Position numbers and translations under genes: made by a program
Shown: one piece after another, positions 10,201 through 18,026 of the stretch
How positions within the stretch are numbered: position 1 is the first letter of the stretch
Layout: each line of letters starts with the position of its first letter
The notes under the pieces: model-generated
Databases searched by the model: none
Told to the model about the DNA's origin: nothing
Seen by the model: the letters and a program-made list of their open reading frames with translations, nothing else
Source of the DNA: UBA7477 sp045602925
GTDB taxonomy: Bacteria > Bacillota > Clostridia > Oscillospirales > Ruminococcaceae
DNA: 64,000 nucleotides
Reading direction: 5' to 3'
Assembly: GCA_045602925.1 (NCBI GenBank)
Contig: JAZSCN010000016.1
Coordinates: forward strand, 3,164-67,163

Positions 10201-11013
10201 GCGTGAAAGGTCATATCTCTTAGCATCAAAGAAGAGATTATTAAGGTGAGTAACAGCACTTTCTACTGTTGGTGGCTCACCCGGACGGAGCTTTCTGTAA
10301 ACCTCGAGGAGAGCTTCCTCTCTGTTTGCAGTAGCGTCACGCTGGAGAATTGTAATGTTGAGTCTTTCGTCGTTACCGAAGGTCTGCTCGATTTCTTCGT
10401 TAGTACCGATACCGAGAGCTCTTATAAATGTTGTGAGAGGAATCTTTCTATTCTTGTCGATACGGACATAGGTAGAATCGTTAGAGTCCATCTCATATTC
10501 AAGCCAAGCGCCTCTGTTAGGGATAACAGTAGACTTGAAGAGGTCCTTACCGGACTTATCCTTTTCGCTTGCAAAATACACGCCAGGTGAACGAACAAGC
10601 TGTGATACGATAACACGTTCTGCACCGTTGATAACAAAGGTACCGCTATCTGTCATAAGTGGGAAGTCACCCATGAATACTTCGCTTTCCTTGATTTCTC
10701 CGGTTTCTGTGTTAGTAAGTCTTGCTGTAACCCTCAGTGGTGCGGCGTAAGTTACGTCTCTTTCCTTACATTCCGCAACAGTGTACTTAGGTGTGTCGTC
10801 GATACGGTAGTCGATGAAGTTAAGCTCAAGTGTTCCGTTATAGTCGGTAATAGCCGATACGTCACGGAATACCTCTCTTAAGCCTTCCTCGAGAAACCAT
10901 TTGTACGAATTCTTCTGGACTTCGATAAGATTAGGCATTTCCAAGACTTCATTAATCTTGGCAAAGCTCTTACGGACATTCTTACCGAGCTTTACGTCCT
11001 TGACATTCACCAT
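7243..11013 (-). CDS. rpoB: RNA polymerase beta subunit
   Basis: Catalytic subunit of RNA polymerase, about 1256 residues. The rifampicin pocket (about residues 507-535, including [20 protein letters not shown]) is wild type, as is [17 protein letters not shown]. The protein ends in a strongly acidic tail (last ~55 residues rich in D/E). I placed the start at ATG 11013: AAGGAG lies 11 bases upstream, whereas the GTG at 11025 is too close to that SD. It is the first gene of an rpoBC transcript with its own promoter (11168-11196) and a ~150-base leader. The usual rplJ-rplL neighbours are absent; comM lies upstream instead. Confidence 0.98.
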   Translation of the reverse strand: [1256 protein letters not shown]

Positions 11014-11106
11014 TGGCTCAATCACTCCTTAAAGAATATATTGATTTTAGCTTGAGAATCGGCATTTTTGCGCCTTTTCATAGCCAATTTTCATAAGAAA
11101 TCTTAA

Positions 11107-11140
11107 GGCTCTTTTTACGACATTTTCTGCAAAAAGAGGC
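11107..11140 (-). other. Hairpin in the rpoB leader
   Basis: Within the leader between the promoter and rpoB there is a ~10-bp inverted repeat (GGCTCTTTTT and AAAAAGAGGC arms on the plus strand, one mismatch, 14-base loop). No T-run or recognised leader RNA class is visible. The rest of 11014-11351 holds the rpoB promoter and the comM terminator and no gene. Confidence 0.4.
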
Positions 11141-11167
11141 TATCAATCCATTATGATACAGTTTATA

Positions 11168-11196
11168 ATTATAGTACAAACTATATCCTCGGTCAA
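11168..11196 (-). promoter_or_regulatory. Sigma-A type promoter of rpoBC
   Basis: Minus strand TTGACC (11191-11196), 17-base spacer, TATAAT (11168-11173). Transcription would start near 11160, giving a leader of about 150 bases before rpoB. Confidence 0.85.
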
Positions 11197-11221
11197 CTAA
11201 ATAGCGAGCTTTTTCCATCAA

Positions 11222-11264
11222 AACAGCAAAACAGCCATATTTCCCTCTCGAGAAATACGGCTGT
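11222..11264 (-). terminator. comM terminator
   Basis: A 13-bp inverted repeat (11231-11264; arms ACAGCC-TATTTC with one mismatch) is followed on the minus strand by TTTTGCTGTTTTG. It lies between the comM stop and the rpoB promoter, so it should end lipase-comM transcription. Confidence 0.75.
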
Positions 11265-11351
11265 ATAGGTGTTTTGCACAATCGCAAATTTGTAAAATTT
11301 TTGTTAACAAGTTTTAGGCTACGGGGTTTCGACAAAAAAGCTGTAAAATGG

Positions 11352-12878
11352 CTAGTTCCAATACTTTCTGTCGAGGCTTCTGTATCTTACTGCCTGTGCG
11401 ATATGGCGTTTATCGATCACCTCGCTACCGTCCATATCGGCGATAGTTCTTGCGACCTTTAGTATTCTGTCATAGGCTCTTGCAGAAAGCCCGAGCTTAT
11501 CGAAGACGCCTCTTAGCATTTCGTTGGCATCGTCGGTCATTATACACACTTCGTGGAGAATATCCGAGGTGATTCTGGCATTGCAGGTAACGGCTGTTCC
11601 TTTATAACGCTCGTTCTGGATTTCTCTTGCTCTTTGGACTCTTTCTCGTATAGCTTCGGAGGATTCCTCCTTAGCCTTAGAAGACAGACTATCGTACTCT
11701 ACCGGTGCGACCTCCAGATGAATATCGAATCTATCGAGGACGGGGCCGCTTATTTTTGAGAGGTAACCCGACACCTGCTTTGGCGTACAGATACATTTCT
11801 TTGTAGGATGTCCGTAATAACCACACGGACAAGGGTTCATAGCGGCGATGAGCATAATTGAGCAAGGATATGTAATACTTCCCGAAACTCGAGAGATAGT
11901 CACCTTCTGGTCTTCGAGGGGTTGTCTTAGTATTTCGAGAGTTTGTCTTGAAAACTCTGCGAGCTCATCGAGGAACAAAAGTCCGTTATGTGCGAGAGAA
12001 ATCTCGCCCGGCTTTGGCACAGAGCCACCACCGCTGAGTCCTGCAGGAGAGACTGTATGGTGTGGTGAACGGAACGGTCTTTTTGTTACCAGCGGAGTTT
12101 TGGGGTCGAGTATTCCGGAAATGGAATGGATGTTTGTAGTTTCGATAGATTCCTCGAAGGTCATTTGCGGTAATATTGACGGCATTCTCTTAGCGAGCAT
12201 ACTCTTACCTGAGCCTGGAGAGCCGACCATAAGCACGTTATGGCCACCACAAGCTGCGATTTCGAGGGCTTTCTTAGCTGTTTGCTGTCCTTTGACGTCG
12301 GCAAAGTCGAGTTCGGAGAAATAGTCGGTTTGCTTTGCGACATACCTTGCCATAGCTGAAAGCTGTGCCTTGCCTGCAAAGTGCAATATAAGCTCACCGA
12401 GCGAGCCTACTCCATATACGTTTATCCCTTCGACAACAGAGGCTTCAAAGGCGTTTTCTGACGGAACATAAATTTCTGTCATACCGTTAGCCTTGGCTGT
12501 TAGCGTCATTGGCAGTACGCCATTTATAGCACGAATTTCTCCACCGAGCGATACCTCACCGATAAAGCAAGCCTTTTCAATCTGCTTTGCGCTGACTATT
12601 CCCTGTGCTGTAAGGATTGCGACTGATATAGCCAAATCGTGGACAGAGCCCGACTTCTTGACATCGGCAGGAGCTAGATTTATCATAATTCTCTGCTTTG
12701 GAAATGGCACTCCAGACGAGCGAAAGGCACTGCGTATTCTTTCACGGCTTTCTTTTACTGCCACATCTGCAAGTCCGACTATATCGAGGCTTTCAAGTCC
12801 ACGGCTTGCTTCGATTTCGACAAAGACGGGATACGCGTTAAGTCCTAAAAGGCCCATACTGTTAATACTTGCAAACAT
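11352..12878 (-). CDS. comM: YifB/ComM family Mg-chelatase-like AAA+ ATPase
   Basis: 508-residue AAA+ protein of the ComM/YifB family; the Vibrio and Haemophilus member is a branch-migration helicase that promotes integration of transforming DNA. The N-terminal ~190 residues form the Lon-protease-like domain. The Walker A GSPGSGKSMLAKR lies at about residue 217, a Walker B region includes NGLLFLDELAEF, and a cysteine cluster NPCPCGYYGHPTKKCICTP follows. Length and domain order are standard. The ATG at 12878 has AGGAAG upstream. It starts 18 bases after the lipase gene. A comEC homologue occurs 10 kb away in the same window. Confidence 0.93.
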   Translation of the reverse strand: MFASINSMGLLGLNAYPVFVEIEASRGLESLDIVGLADVAVKESRERIRSAFRSSGVPFPKQRIMINLAPADVKKSGSVHDLAISVAILTAQGIVSAKQIEKACFIGEVSLGGEIRAINGVLPMTLTAKANGMTEIYVPSENAFEASVVEGINVYGVGSLGELILHFAGKAQLSAMARYVAKQTDYFSELDFADVKGQQTAKKALEIAACGGHNVLMVGSPGSGKSMLAKRMPSILPQMTFEESIETTNIHSISGILDPKTPLVTKRPFRSPHHTVSPAGLSGGGSVPKPGEISLAHNGLLFLDELAEFSRQTLEILRQPLEDQKVTISRVSGSITYPCSIMLIAAMNPCPCGYYGHPTKKCICTPKQVSGYLSKISGPVLDRFDIHLEVAPVEYDSLSSKAKEESSEAIRERVQRAREIQNERYKGTAVTCNARITSDILHEVCIMTDDANEMLRGVFDKLGLSARAYDRILKVARTIADMDGSEVIDKRHIAQAVRYRSLDRKYWN

Positions 12879-12896
12879 TATATCACTTCCTGAAAA

Positions 12897-13838
12897 TTAA
12901 ATATCGAGTGTTTTTCTAAGGGCTGTGAGGATATCTGCATAGACTTCGTGACGGTTAAGCTCATTGGTAAGCTCATGTCGACATCCCTCGTACATTTTAA
13001 GGTCGACGTTACAGCCACACGCTTTAAGTCTTTCATAGACGTTTCTGACGCCTACTCCCCATTCGCCGACAGGGTCTTCCTCGCCAGACATCATAAGGAT
13101 TGGCAGGCTTCTGCTTACAGAGGCATACCACTTATCGGTATTAGCGTAGGTGTAGAGCTTCATAAGGTTATTAAGAGCATTGGCAGTCGGAAGAGTTACG
13201 CATCTGATATCTGTGACGTATTCCTTCACCTTCTCGTAATCTCTGGTGAGCCAATCAGACTGGGTTCTGGCATTTTCGATATGTGAATTGTAGCTACCGA
13301 ACACCAGCTGGAAGAGTCTTTCGCTTCTATAGTCTGCACCCTTAGTCTTAATTACTGCATCTGTGATAGCAAGTCCTGCTGTCATAAGTGGTATTCTATC
13401 GCCTGTGCCTGAAAGAATAACACAGGAAAGCTCCGATGGGAACTTGACCATACACGCCTTTGCGATAAAGCTACCCATACTGTGTCCGAGCATAATATGG
13501 GGGATATTCTCGTAATTTTTCTTACCGATTAAGAGCATTTTTCTTGTATCTGCAATCAAATGCTTCCAGCCGTTTTCATTAAAGAAAAAGCACAGCTCGT
13601 CATTGTTTTTTACAGAGCCGCCGTGGCCGATATGGTCATTACCGTAGACAGCAATAGAGTTTTCACAAAGGAACTGTGCGAGCTCCTCATAGCGTTCTAT
13701 AAACTCGCTTATTCCGTGCACTATCTGCACTGCGGCAATCGGCTTTGTCTTAGGAGTATAGAGATAGTATTTTACGCTTGTCATACCGTTTGAACTTTTA
13801 AAAAAGCCGGTGGTTTTTGTGTAGCTACCGTTTGACAT
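12897..13838 (-). CDS. Alpha/beta hydrolase, monoacylglycerol lipase/lysophospholipase-like
   Basis: 313-residue serine hydrolase of the Hydrolase_4 type. The oxyanion region is VQIVHGISEF, the nucleophile elbow GHSMGSF is near residue 118, an acid residue lies in SGEEDPVG, and a late His is in GCRHELTNE. No signal peptide is visible, so it is probably cytoplasmic. I chose ATG 13838 because GGAGG lies seven bases upstream; the ATG at 13844 is immediately after the SD. It is the first gene of the lipase-comM transcript, with a promoter at 13877-13905. The substrate cannot be assigned. Confidence 0.85.
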   Translation of the reverse strand: MSNGSYTKTTGFFKSSNGMTSVKYYLYTPKTKPIAAVQIVHGISEFIERYEELAQFLCENSIAVYGNDHIGHGGSVKNNDELCFFFNENGWKHLIADTRKMLLIGKKNYENIPHIMLGHSMGSFIAKACMVKFPSELSCVILSGTGDRIPLMTAGLAITDAVIKTKGADYRSERLFQLVFGSYNSHIENARTQSDWLTRDYEKVKEYVTDIRCVTLPTANALNNLMKLYTYANTDKWYASVSRSLPILMMSGEEDPVGEWGVGVRNVYERLKACGCNVDLKMYEGCRHELTNELNRHEVYADILTALRKTLDI

Positions 13839-13876
13839 TTTCATACCTCCATATTAATCATATATGTGTTAATATT

Positions 13877-13905
13877 ATTTTATCGCATTTTCACACAGAA
13901 TACAA
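13877..13905 (-). promoter_or_regulatory. Probable promoter of lipase-comM
   Basis: Minus strand TTGTAT (13900-13905), 17-base spacer, TAAAAT (13877-13882), about 40 bases upstream of the lipase start. It is divergent from the phosphoglucomutase promoter. Confidence 0.55.
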
Positions 13906-13954
13906 GTGCGAAATCGTTATTTATGAAAAAATATATAAATCGTCATTTTACCTA

Positions 13955-13982
13955 TTGCAAGTTATAAAAAATATGATATAAT
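13955..13982 (+). promoter_or_regulatory. Probable promoter of phosphoglucomutase
   Basis: TTGCAA (13955-13960), 16-base spacer, TATAAT (13977-13982). Downstream, AACGTATAG is repeated twice in tandem (about 13984-14002), a possible operator or mRNA feature. Confidence 0.6.
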
Positions 13983-14086
13983 AAACGTATAGAAAACGTA
14001 TAGATTTTCTATGTTACATTATAGCAAGTTAATGGCAATTCTTATATTACACATGGCATTTAATTTGCCAGATTGGAGGAAAATTT

Positions 14087-15817
14087 ATGACACTTTCACC
14101 AAAGGAAAAAGACCTTTACCTTAGCTGGTGCGAAAAGGCTGTTGATGATGCTGACCTTCAGGCAGAGCTTAAGGCAATAGAGGGCGATGACGAGGCTATC
14201 AACGACAGATTCTATCGTGACCTTGAGTTCGGTACAGGTGGTCTTCGTGGCGTTATTGGTGCCGGCACTTATCGTCTTAATGTTTACACAATAAGACGTG
14301 CTACACAGGGTCTTGCTGACTACGTTAACGGCTCGTTCCAGAACGGCTCTGTTGCTATTGCATACGACAGCAGAATCAAGTCTGATGTATTCGCTAAGGA
14401 AGCTGCTAAAGTTCTTGCAGCAAACGGAATTACTGTATACCTTTACAGCGAGCTTATGCCAACTCCAATGCTCTCTTGGGCTGTAAGATACTTAAAGTGT
14501 AACGCTGGTATTGTTGTAACAGCTTCTCACAACCCTGCCAAGTACAACGGCTACAAGGTTTACGGTGAGGACGGCTGTCAGATTACACTTGATGTTGCTA
14601 ACACAGTTATTGAAAAGATTACATCTGTTGAAACCTTCGGTGGTCCAAAGCTTGTAAGCTATGAGGAAGGCCTCGAAAGCGGCATGATTAAGCTTATCGA
14701 CCAGAGCGTTATTGACGCTTATCTTGACGAAGTTTCAAAGCAGGGTGTTCACACAGAGCTCGTTGCAGAAAGCGGTCTTAAGGTTGTTTACACACCACTT
14801 AACGGTTCGGGCAACAAGCCTGTAAGAGCTATTCTCAAGAAGATTGGTATTTCTGAGGTTACTGTTGTTCCTGAGCAGGAAAATCCTGACGGAAACTTCC
14901 CTACATGCCCATTCCCTAACCCGGAAATTAAAGAAGCTCTGCAGAAGGGCCTTGAGCTTTGCGACAATGTAAAGCCTGACCTTCTCCTTGCTACTGACCC
15001 GGACTGTGACAGAGTTGGTATTGCTGTACCTGCTCCTGACGGAAGCTATGTTCTCTTCTCCGGTAATGAAGTTGGCGCTATGCTCCTTCAGTACATCTGC
15101 GAAGAAAGAACAAAGAACGGCACAATGCCTAAGAACCCTGTTGCTGTAAAGACAATTGTTACTACTGACATTGTTAGAAAGATTTGTGAAGAATACGGCG
15201 TTGAGATGAGAGAAGTTCTCACCGGCTTTAAGTTTATCGGCGAGCAGATTGGCTTCCTTGAGGCTGACGGCGAGGCTGAACGCTTCATCTTTGGCTACGA
15301 AGAAAGCTACGGCTACCTTGCAGGCTCTTATGTAAGAGACAAGGATGCTGTTGTAGGCTCAATGCTCATTTGTGAGATGGCTGCTTTCTATCGCACAAAG
15401 GGTATCACACTTCTTGAGGCAAGAGAAAACATGTACAAGAAGTACGGCAACTACCTCCACACACAGAGCAGCTTTACCTGCGAGGGTGAAACAGGTATGG
15501 AAAGAATGAAGGAGATTATGACAAATCTCAGAGCTAACCCTCCTGCTTCTATCGGCGGACTTAAGGTTCTCGAAACTGCTGACTATATCGCAAGTGTAAA
15601 GACTGATGTTGTGACCGGCGAAAAGACAGCTATCACACTTCCTAAGTCCGATGTACTCTCATTCATGCTTGAAGACGGTGCTTCTGTTGTAATTCGTCCT
15701 TCAGGTACAGAGCCTAAGATTAAGGCTTACTACACTACAATCGGCGAGACTAAGGAAGCTGCAGGCGAGGTTGAAAAGAAGGTTTCTGCTGACTTCAAGA
15801 CTATTCTCGGCTTCTAA
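14087..15817 (+). CDS. pgcA: Phosphoglucomutase/phosphomannomutase (PgcA-like)
   Basis: 576-residue alpha-D-phosphohexomutase that interconverts hexose 1- and 6-phosphates. The phosphoserine loop is TASHNPAKYNGYKVYGEDG (about residue 145), the Mg loop ATDPDCDRVGIA (about 305), the sugar-binding loop GYEESYGYLAG (about 402) and the phosphate-binding loop RPSGTEPKIKAYY (about 545). The length matches Bacillus PgcA/YhxB. TTGGAGGA precedes the ATG. It is the first gene of a plus-strand group; the 92-residue unknown starts three bases after its stop. A nearby galactokinase suggests a role in linking galactose or envelope sugar phosphates to glycolysis. Confidence 0.95.
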   Translation: MTLSPKEKDLYLSWCEKAVDDADLQAELKAIEGDDEAINDRFYRDLEFGTGGLRGVIGAGTYRLNVYTIRRATQGLADYVNGSFQNGSVAIAYDSRIKSDVFAKEAAKVLAANGITVYLYSELMPTPMLSWAVRYLKCNAGIVVTASHNPAKYNGYKVYGEDGCQITLDVANTVIEKITSVETFGGPKLVSYEEGLESGMIKLIDQSVIDAYLDEVSKQGVHTELVAESGLKVVYTPLNGSGNKPVRAILKKIGISEVTVVPEQENPDGNFPTCPFPNPEIKEALQKGLELCDNVKPDLLLATDPDCDRVGIAVPAPDGSYVLFSGNEVGAMLLQYICEERTKNGTMPKNPVAVKTIVTTDIVRKICEEYGVEMREVLTGFKFIGEQIGFLEADGEAERFIFGYEESYGYLAGSYVRDKDAVVGSMLICEMAAFYRTKGITLLEARENMYKKYGNYLHTQSSFTCEGETGMERMKEIMTNLRANPPASIGGLKVLETADYIASVKTDVVTGEKTAITLPKSDVLSFMLEDGASVVIRPSGTEPKIKAYYTTIGETKEAAGEVEKKVSADFKTILGF

Positions 15818-15820
15818 TAT

Positions 15821-16099
15821 ATGAGAAGCATAATTGTTGAGTTACCTACTCTATACTACTTCAAGGAGAAAAACAAGTTCTCCGGATCTATCGACAAGCT
15901 CTTCAGATACAAGATAACTCCTGACAGCGCACTGCATTGCGTTATATGGCACGGGCTTTTTTCAATCGACTGTATCGACGAGAGCGAGATAGTTGCTAAG
16001 TCTGACTTTGAGCTGACTGATGACGGGCTCAATGAGATGATTGACTGGATAGAGGCTAAGTATCTGGAATATTTAAAGGCTAACACGCCGCAAGAATAA
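15821..16099 (+). CDS. Small conserved-looking hypothetical protein (92 aa)
   Basis: I do not recognise this family. The 92-residue product (MRSIIVELPTLYYFKEKNKF...) is acidic in its C-terminal half and has no transmembrane segment or signal peptide. It starts three bases after the phosphoglucomutase stop with no clear SD, so translational coupling is likely. Its stop is immediately followed by a terminator at 16106. Codon use resembles its neighbours, which supports a real gene. Confidence 0.6.
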   Translation: MRSIIVELPTLYYFKEKNKFSGSIDKLFRYKITPDSALHCVIWHGLFSIDCIDESEIVAKSDFELTDDGLNEMIDWIEAKYLEYLKANTPQE

Positions 16100-16105
16100 G
16101 ACTTT

Positions 16106-16141
16106 AAGGCTCCCTCGGAATTTTCTGTGGGGAGTCTTTTT
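16106..16141 (+). terminator. Terminator after the phosphoglucomutase operon
   Basis: Stem AAGGCTCCC/GGGAGTCTT (one G-T pair) with a 14-15-base loop, followed by TTTT. It lies just after the 92-aa gene and before the galK promoter. Confidence 0.8.
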
Positions 16142-16154
16142 GTGGCAAAGCATC

Positions 16155-16183
16155 TTGAAACTTTGCTGCACTTGTGGTATAAT
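16155..16183 (+). promoter_or_regulatory. Promoter of galK
   Basis: TTGAAA (16155-16160), 17-base spacer, TATAAT (16178-16183), about 40 bases upstream of the chosen galK start. Confidence 0.75.
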
Positions 16184-16225
16184 CTTAGGGAAATTTGTTG
16201 CAGAAATCCGAAGGGAGTATGTATT

Positions 16226-17473
16226 ATGGCAAAGTGTTCTCTTTCTGATATATATATGAATAGCACCCAGCAACAAGAAAAGCGTTACAGAGAGGCTATA
16301 GAAGACTTCGAGGCTATCTTTGGCAAGGAAGACAGCTATCGCTTTTTCTCTGCGCCGGGCAGAAGTGAAATTTGTGGCAATCACACCGACCACAACAACG
16401 GCAGGGTTATGGCTGCAGGTGTTTCGCTTGATATAATTGCAGTTGTTGTGCCTACTGATGATAACATTATTCTTATAAAGTCAGAGGGCTACGAGGCTGA
16501 TAATATTTCGCTTGATGACTTAGAGCCTTACGAGCAGGAGAAGAACACCTCGACTTCGCTCATAAAAGGTGTTGCGTCGGGCTTTTTAAAGAACGGTCAC
16601 AAGGTTGGTGGCTTCAAGGCTTACTCTACCTCTAATGTACTGAAGGGCTCGGGGCTTTCCTCGTCGGCGGCATTCGAGGTGCTTATCGGTACAATTCTCA
16701 ATGAGCTTTACAACGACGGTGATGTATCGGCAGTTGAGATAGCACAAATCGCTCAATACGCTGAGAACGAATACTTCGGCAAGCCTTCGGGACTTATGGA
16801 CCAGATGGCGTCGTCGGTTGGTGGTTTTATTACGATAGATTTTAAAGACACCAAGAGCCCTGTAATCGAGGCTATTGACTTTGACTTTGAAAGCAGTGGG
16901 CATTCGCTTTGCATTGTAGATACGAAGGGCAATCACGCTGACCTCACGCCAGAATATGCTGCTATCCCGAGTGAGATGAAGTCTGTTGCGCAGTTCTTTG
17001 GCAAAGAAACCTTACGCTCGCTCACCAAGACTCAGCTTTTACAAAAGGTTGAGAAGGTAAGGTCGTCTTATGGGGACAGAGCTGTACTTCGTGCGCTACA
17101 CTTCTTTGATGACAACAAGCGTGTAAAGCTTGAGGCTAAGGCACTTTGCGAGGGCGACTTTAACGAATTTCTCTCGCTTGTAAACGAATCGGGGCTTAGC
17201 TCTTACTGTTATCTGCAAAACATTTTTGCAACGACCGATCCGGAAAACCAGGGCTTATCGCTTGCACTCTACACGGCAAAGAGCATACTTGGTAGTTCGG
17301 GGGCTTGCAGGGTACACGGTGGTGGCTTTGCGGGAACTATTCAGGCTTTTGTTCCGGACTCCAAGCTAGACGAGTTCGAAAGGACTATGAACGACCTGTT
17401 CGGTGAGGGCAGCTGCCACATACTTTCTATAAGAAAAGTCGGCGGAACTGAGGTAATATTTGACTATGAATAA
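16226..17473 (+). CDS. galK: Galactokinase family (GHMP kinase)
   Basis: 415-residue GHMP-superfamily kinase, probably phosphorylating galactose at C1 in the Leloir pathway. The galactokinase signature PGRSEICGNHTDHNNGR is at about residues 44-60, the GHMP ATP loop GSGLSSSAAFEV near 152 and the C-terminal GHMP motif VHGGGFAGTIQAF near 375. I chose ATG 16226 because AAGGGAG lies eight bases upstream and it follows the promoter; longer in-frame extensions would start inside the preceding terminator. No galT or galE is in the window. Other sugars in the GalK family cannot be excluded. Confidence 0.88.
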   Translation: MAKCSLSDIYMNSTQQQEKRYREAIEDFEAIFGKEDSYRFFSAPGRSEICGNHTDHNNGRVMAAGVSLDIIAVVVPTDDNIILIKSEGYEADNISLDDLEPYEQEKNTSTSLIKGVASGFLKNGHKVGGFKAYSTSNVLKGSGLSSSAAFEVLIGTILNELYNDGDVSAVEIAQIAQYAENEYFGKPSGLMDQMASSVGGFITIDFKDTKSPVIEAIDFDFESSGHSLCIVDTKGNHADLTPEYAAIPSEMKSVAQFFGKETLRSLTKTQLLQKVEKVRSSYGDRAVLRALHFFDDNKRVKLEAKALCEGDFNEFLSLVNESGLSSYCYLQNIFATTDPENQGLSLALYTAKSILGSSGACRVHGGGFAGTIQAFVPDSKLDEFERTMNDLFGEGSCHILSIRKVGGTEVIFDYE

Positions 17474-18011
17474 CATTTTTAAATCGGTAAAAAAAGAGAT
17501 TGACAGGCAGTACGGCATGACCTCTATGACGTCACTTAAGCTTGTGAGCGCAGGCGCTGCGATGATAAATTCCCTGCCCTTCAAGTTCGATATTGACAAT
17601 ATCGGTGCTGCGTCGGACAAGGGCTTTTGCATAGCTATATCGGGCGATGCTGTTGATAGTGGCGACTTCAAGGCTAAGGAAATTGAGCTTTCCGGCTGTA
17701 TCAAGGGTCATCAGACGACGATAAAGAAAAAGCTTACCTTCATTCAAAAGAAAGACGGCAAGCACATATTACAGGCAAAATTTTCTGACGTAAGGCTGGA
17801 AAGTGGCCTCAGCGATGAAAAGGACAAAGAAAAGGCATTTATGGAGAAGCTGAAAAGGCAGCTTCACTTTAAGCTTGTGCCTATATACGAAAATAAGGAA
17901 GACGCTGAAGTTATGCTCACTATTTATCCTTATGCAAACATCCTAGATGGTGCTATCAGCAAGTGGTTGAGCGTATGCAGTGATGAAGCGTCGCTTATAA
18001 AATATCTATAA
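17466..18011 (+). CDS. Hypothetical protein (181 aa)
   Basis: Not recognised. About 181 residues, soluble, mixed alpha/beta composition, lysine-rich in the middle, no signal or membrane segment. It overlaps the galK stop by eight bases (ATGAATAA). A TTG at 17460 has better spacing to GAGG and is an alternative start that adds two residues. The overlap and the tight spacing to the next gene (15 bases) suggest a galK-unknown-trmB transcript. Confidence 0.6.
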   Translation: MNNIFKSVKKEIDRQYGMTSMTSLKLVSAGAAMINSLPFKFDIDNIGAASDKGFCIAISGDAVDSGDFKAKEIELSGCIKGHQTTIKKKLTFIQKKDGKHILQAKFSDVRLESGLSDEKDKEKAFMEKLKRQLHFKLVPIYENKEDAEVMLTIYPYANILDGAISKWLSVCSDEASLIKYL

Positions 18012-18026
18012 TACGGAGATACTACT

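Noticed and set aside
11078..11335. 85-codon minus-strand frame in the rpoB leader as a leader peptide
   Set aside because: It begins inside the comM terminator region, upstream of the rpoB promoter, and has no SD.
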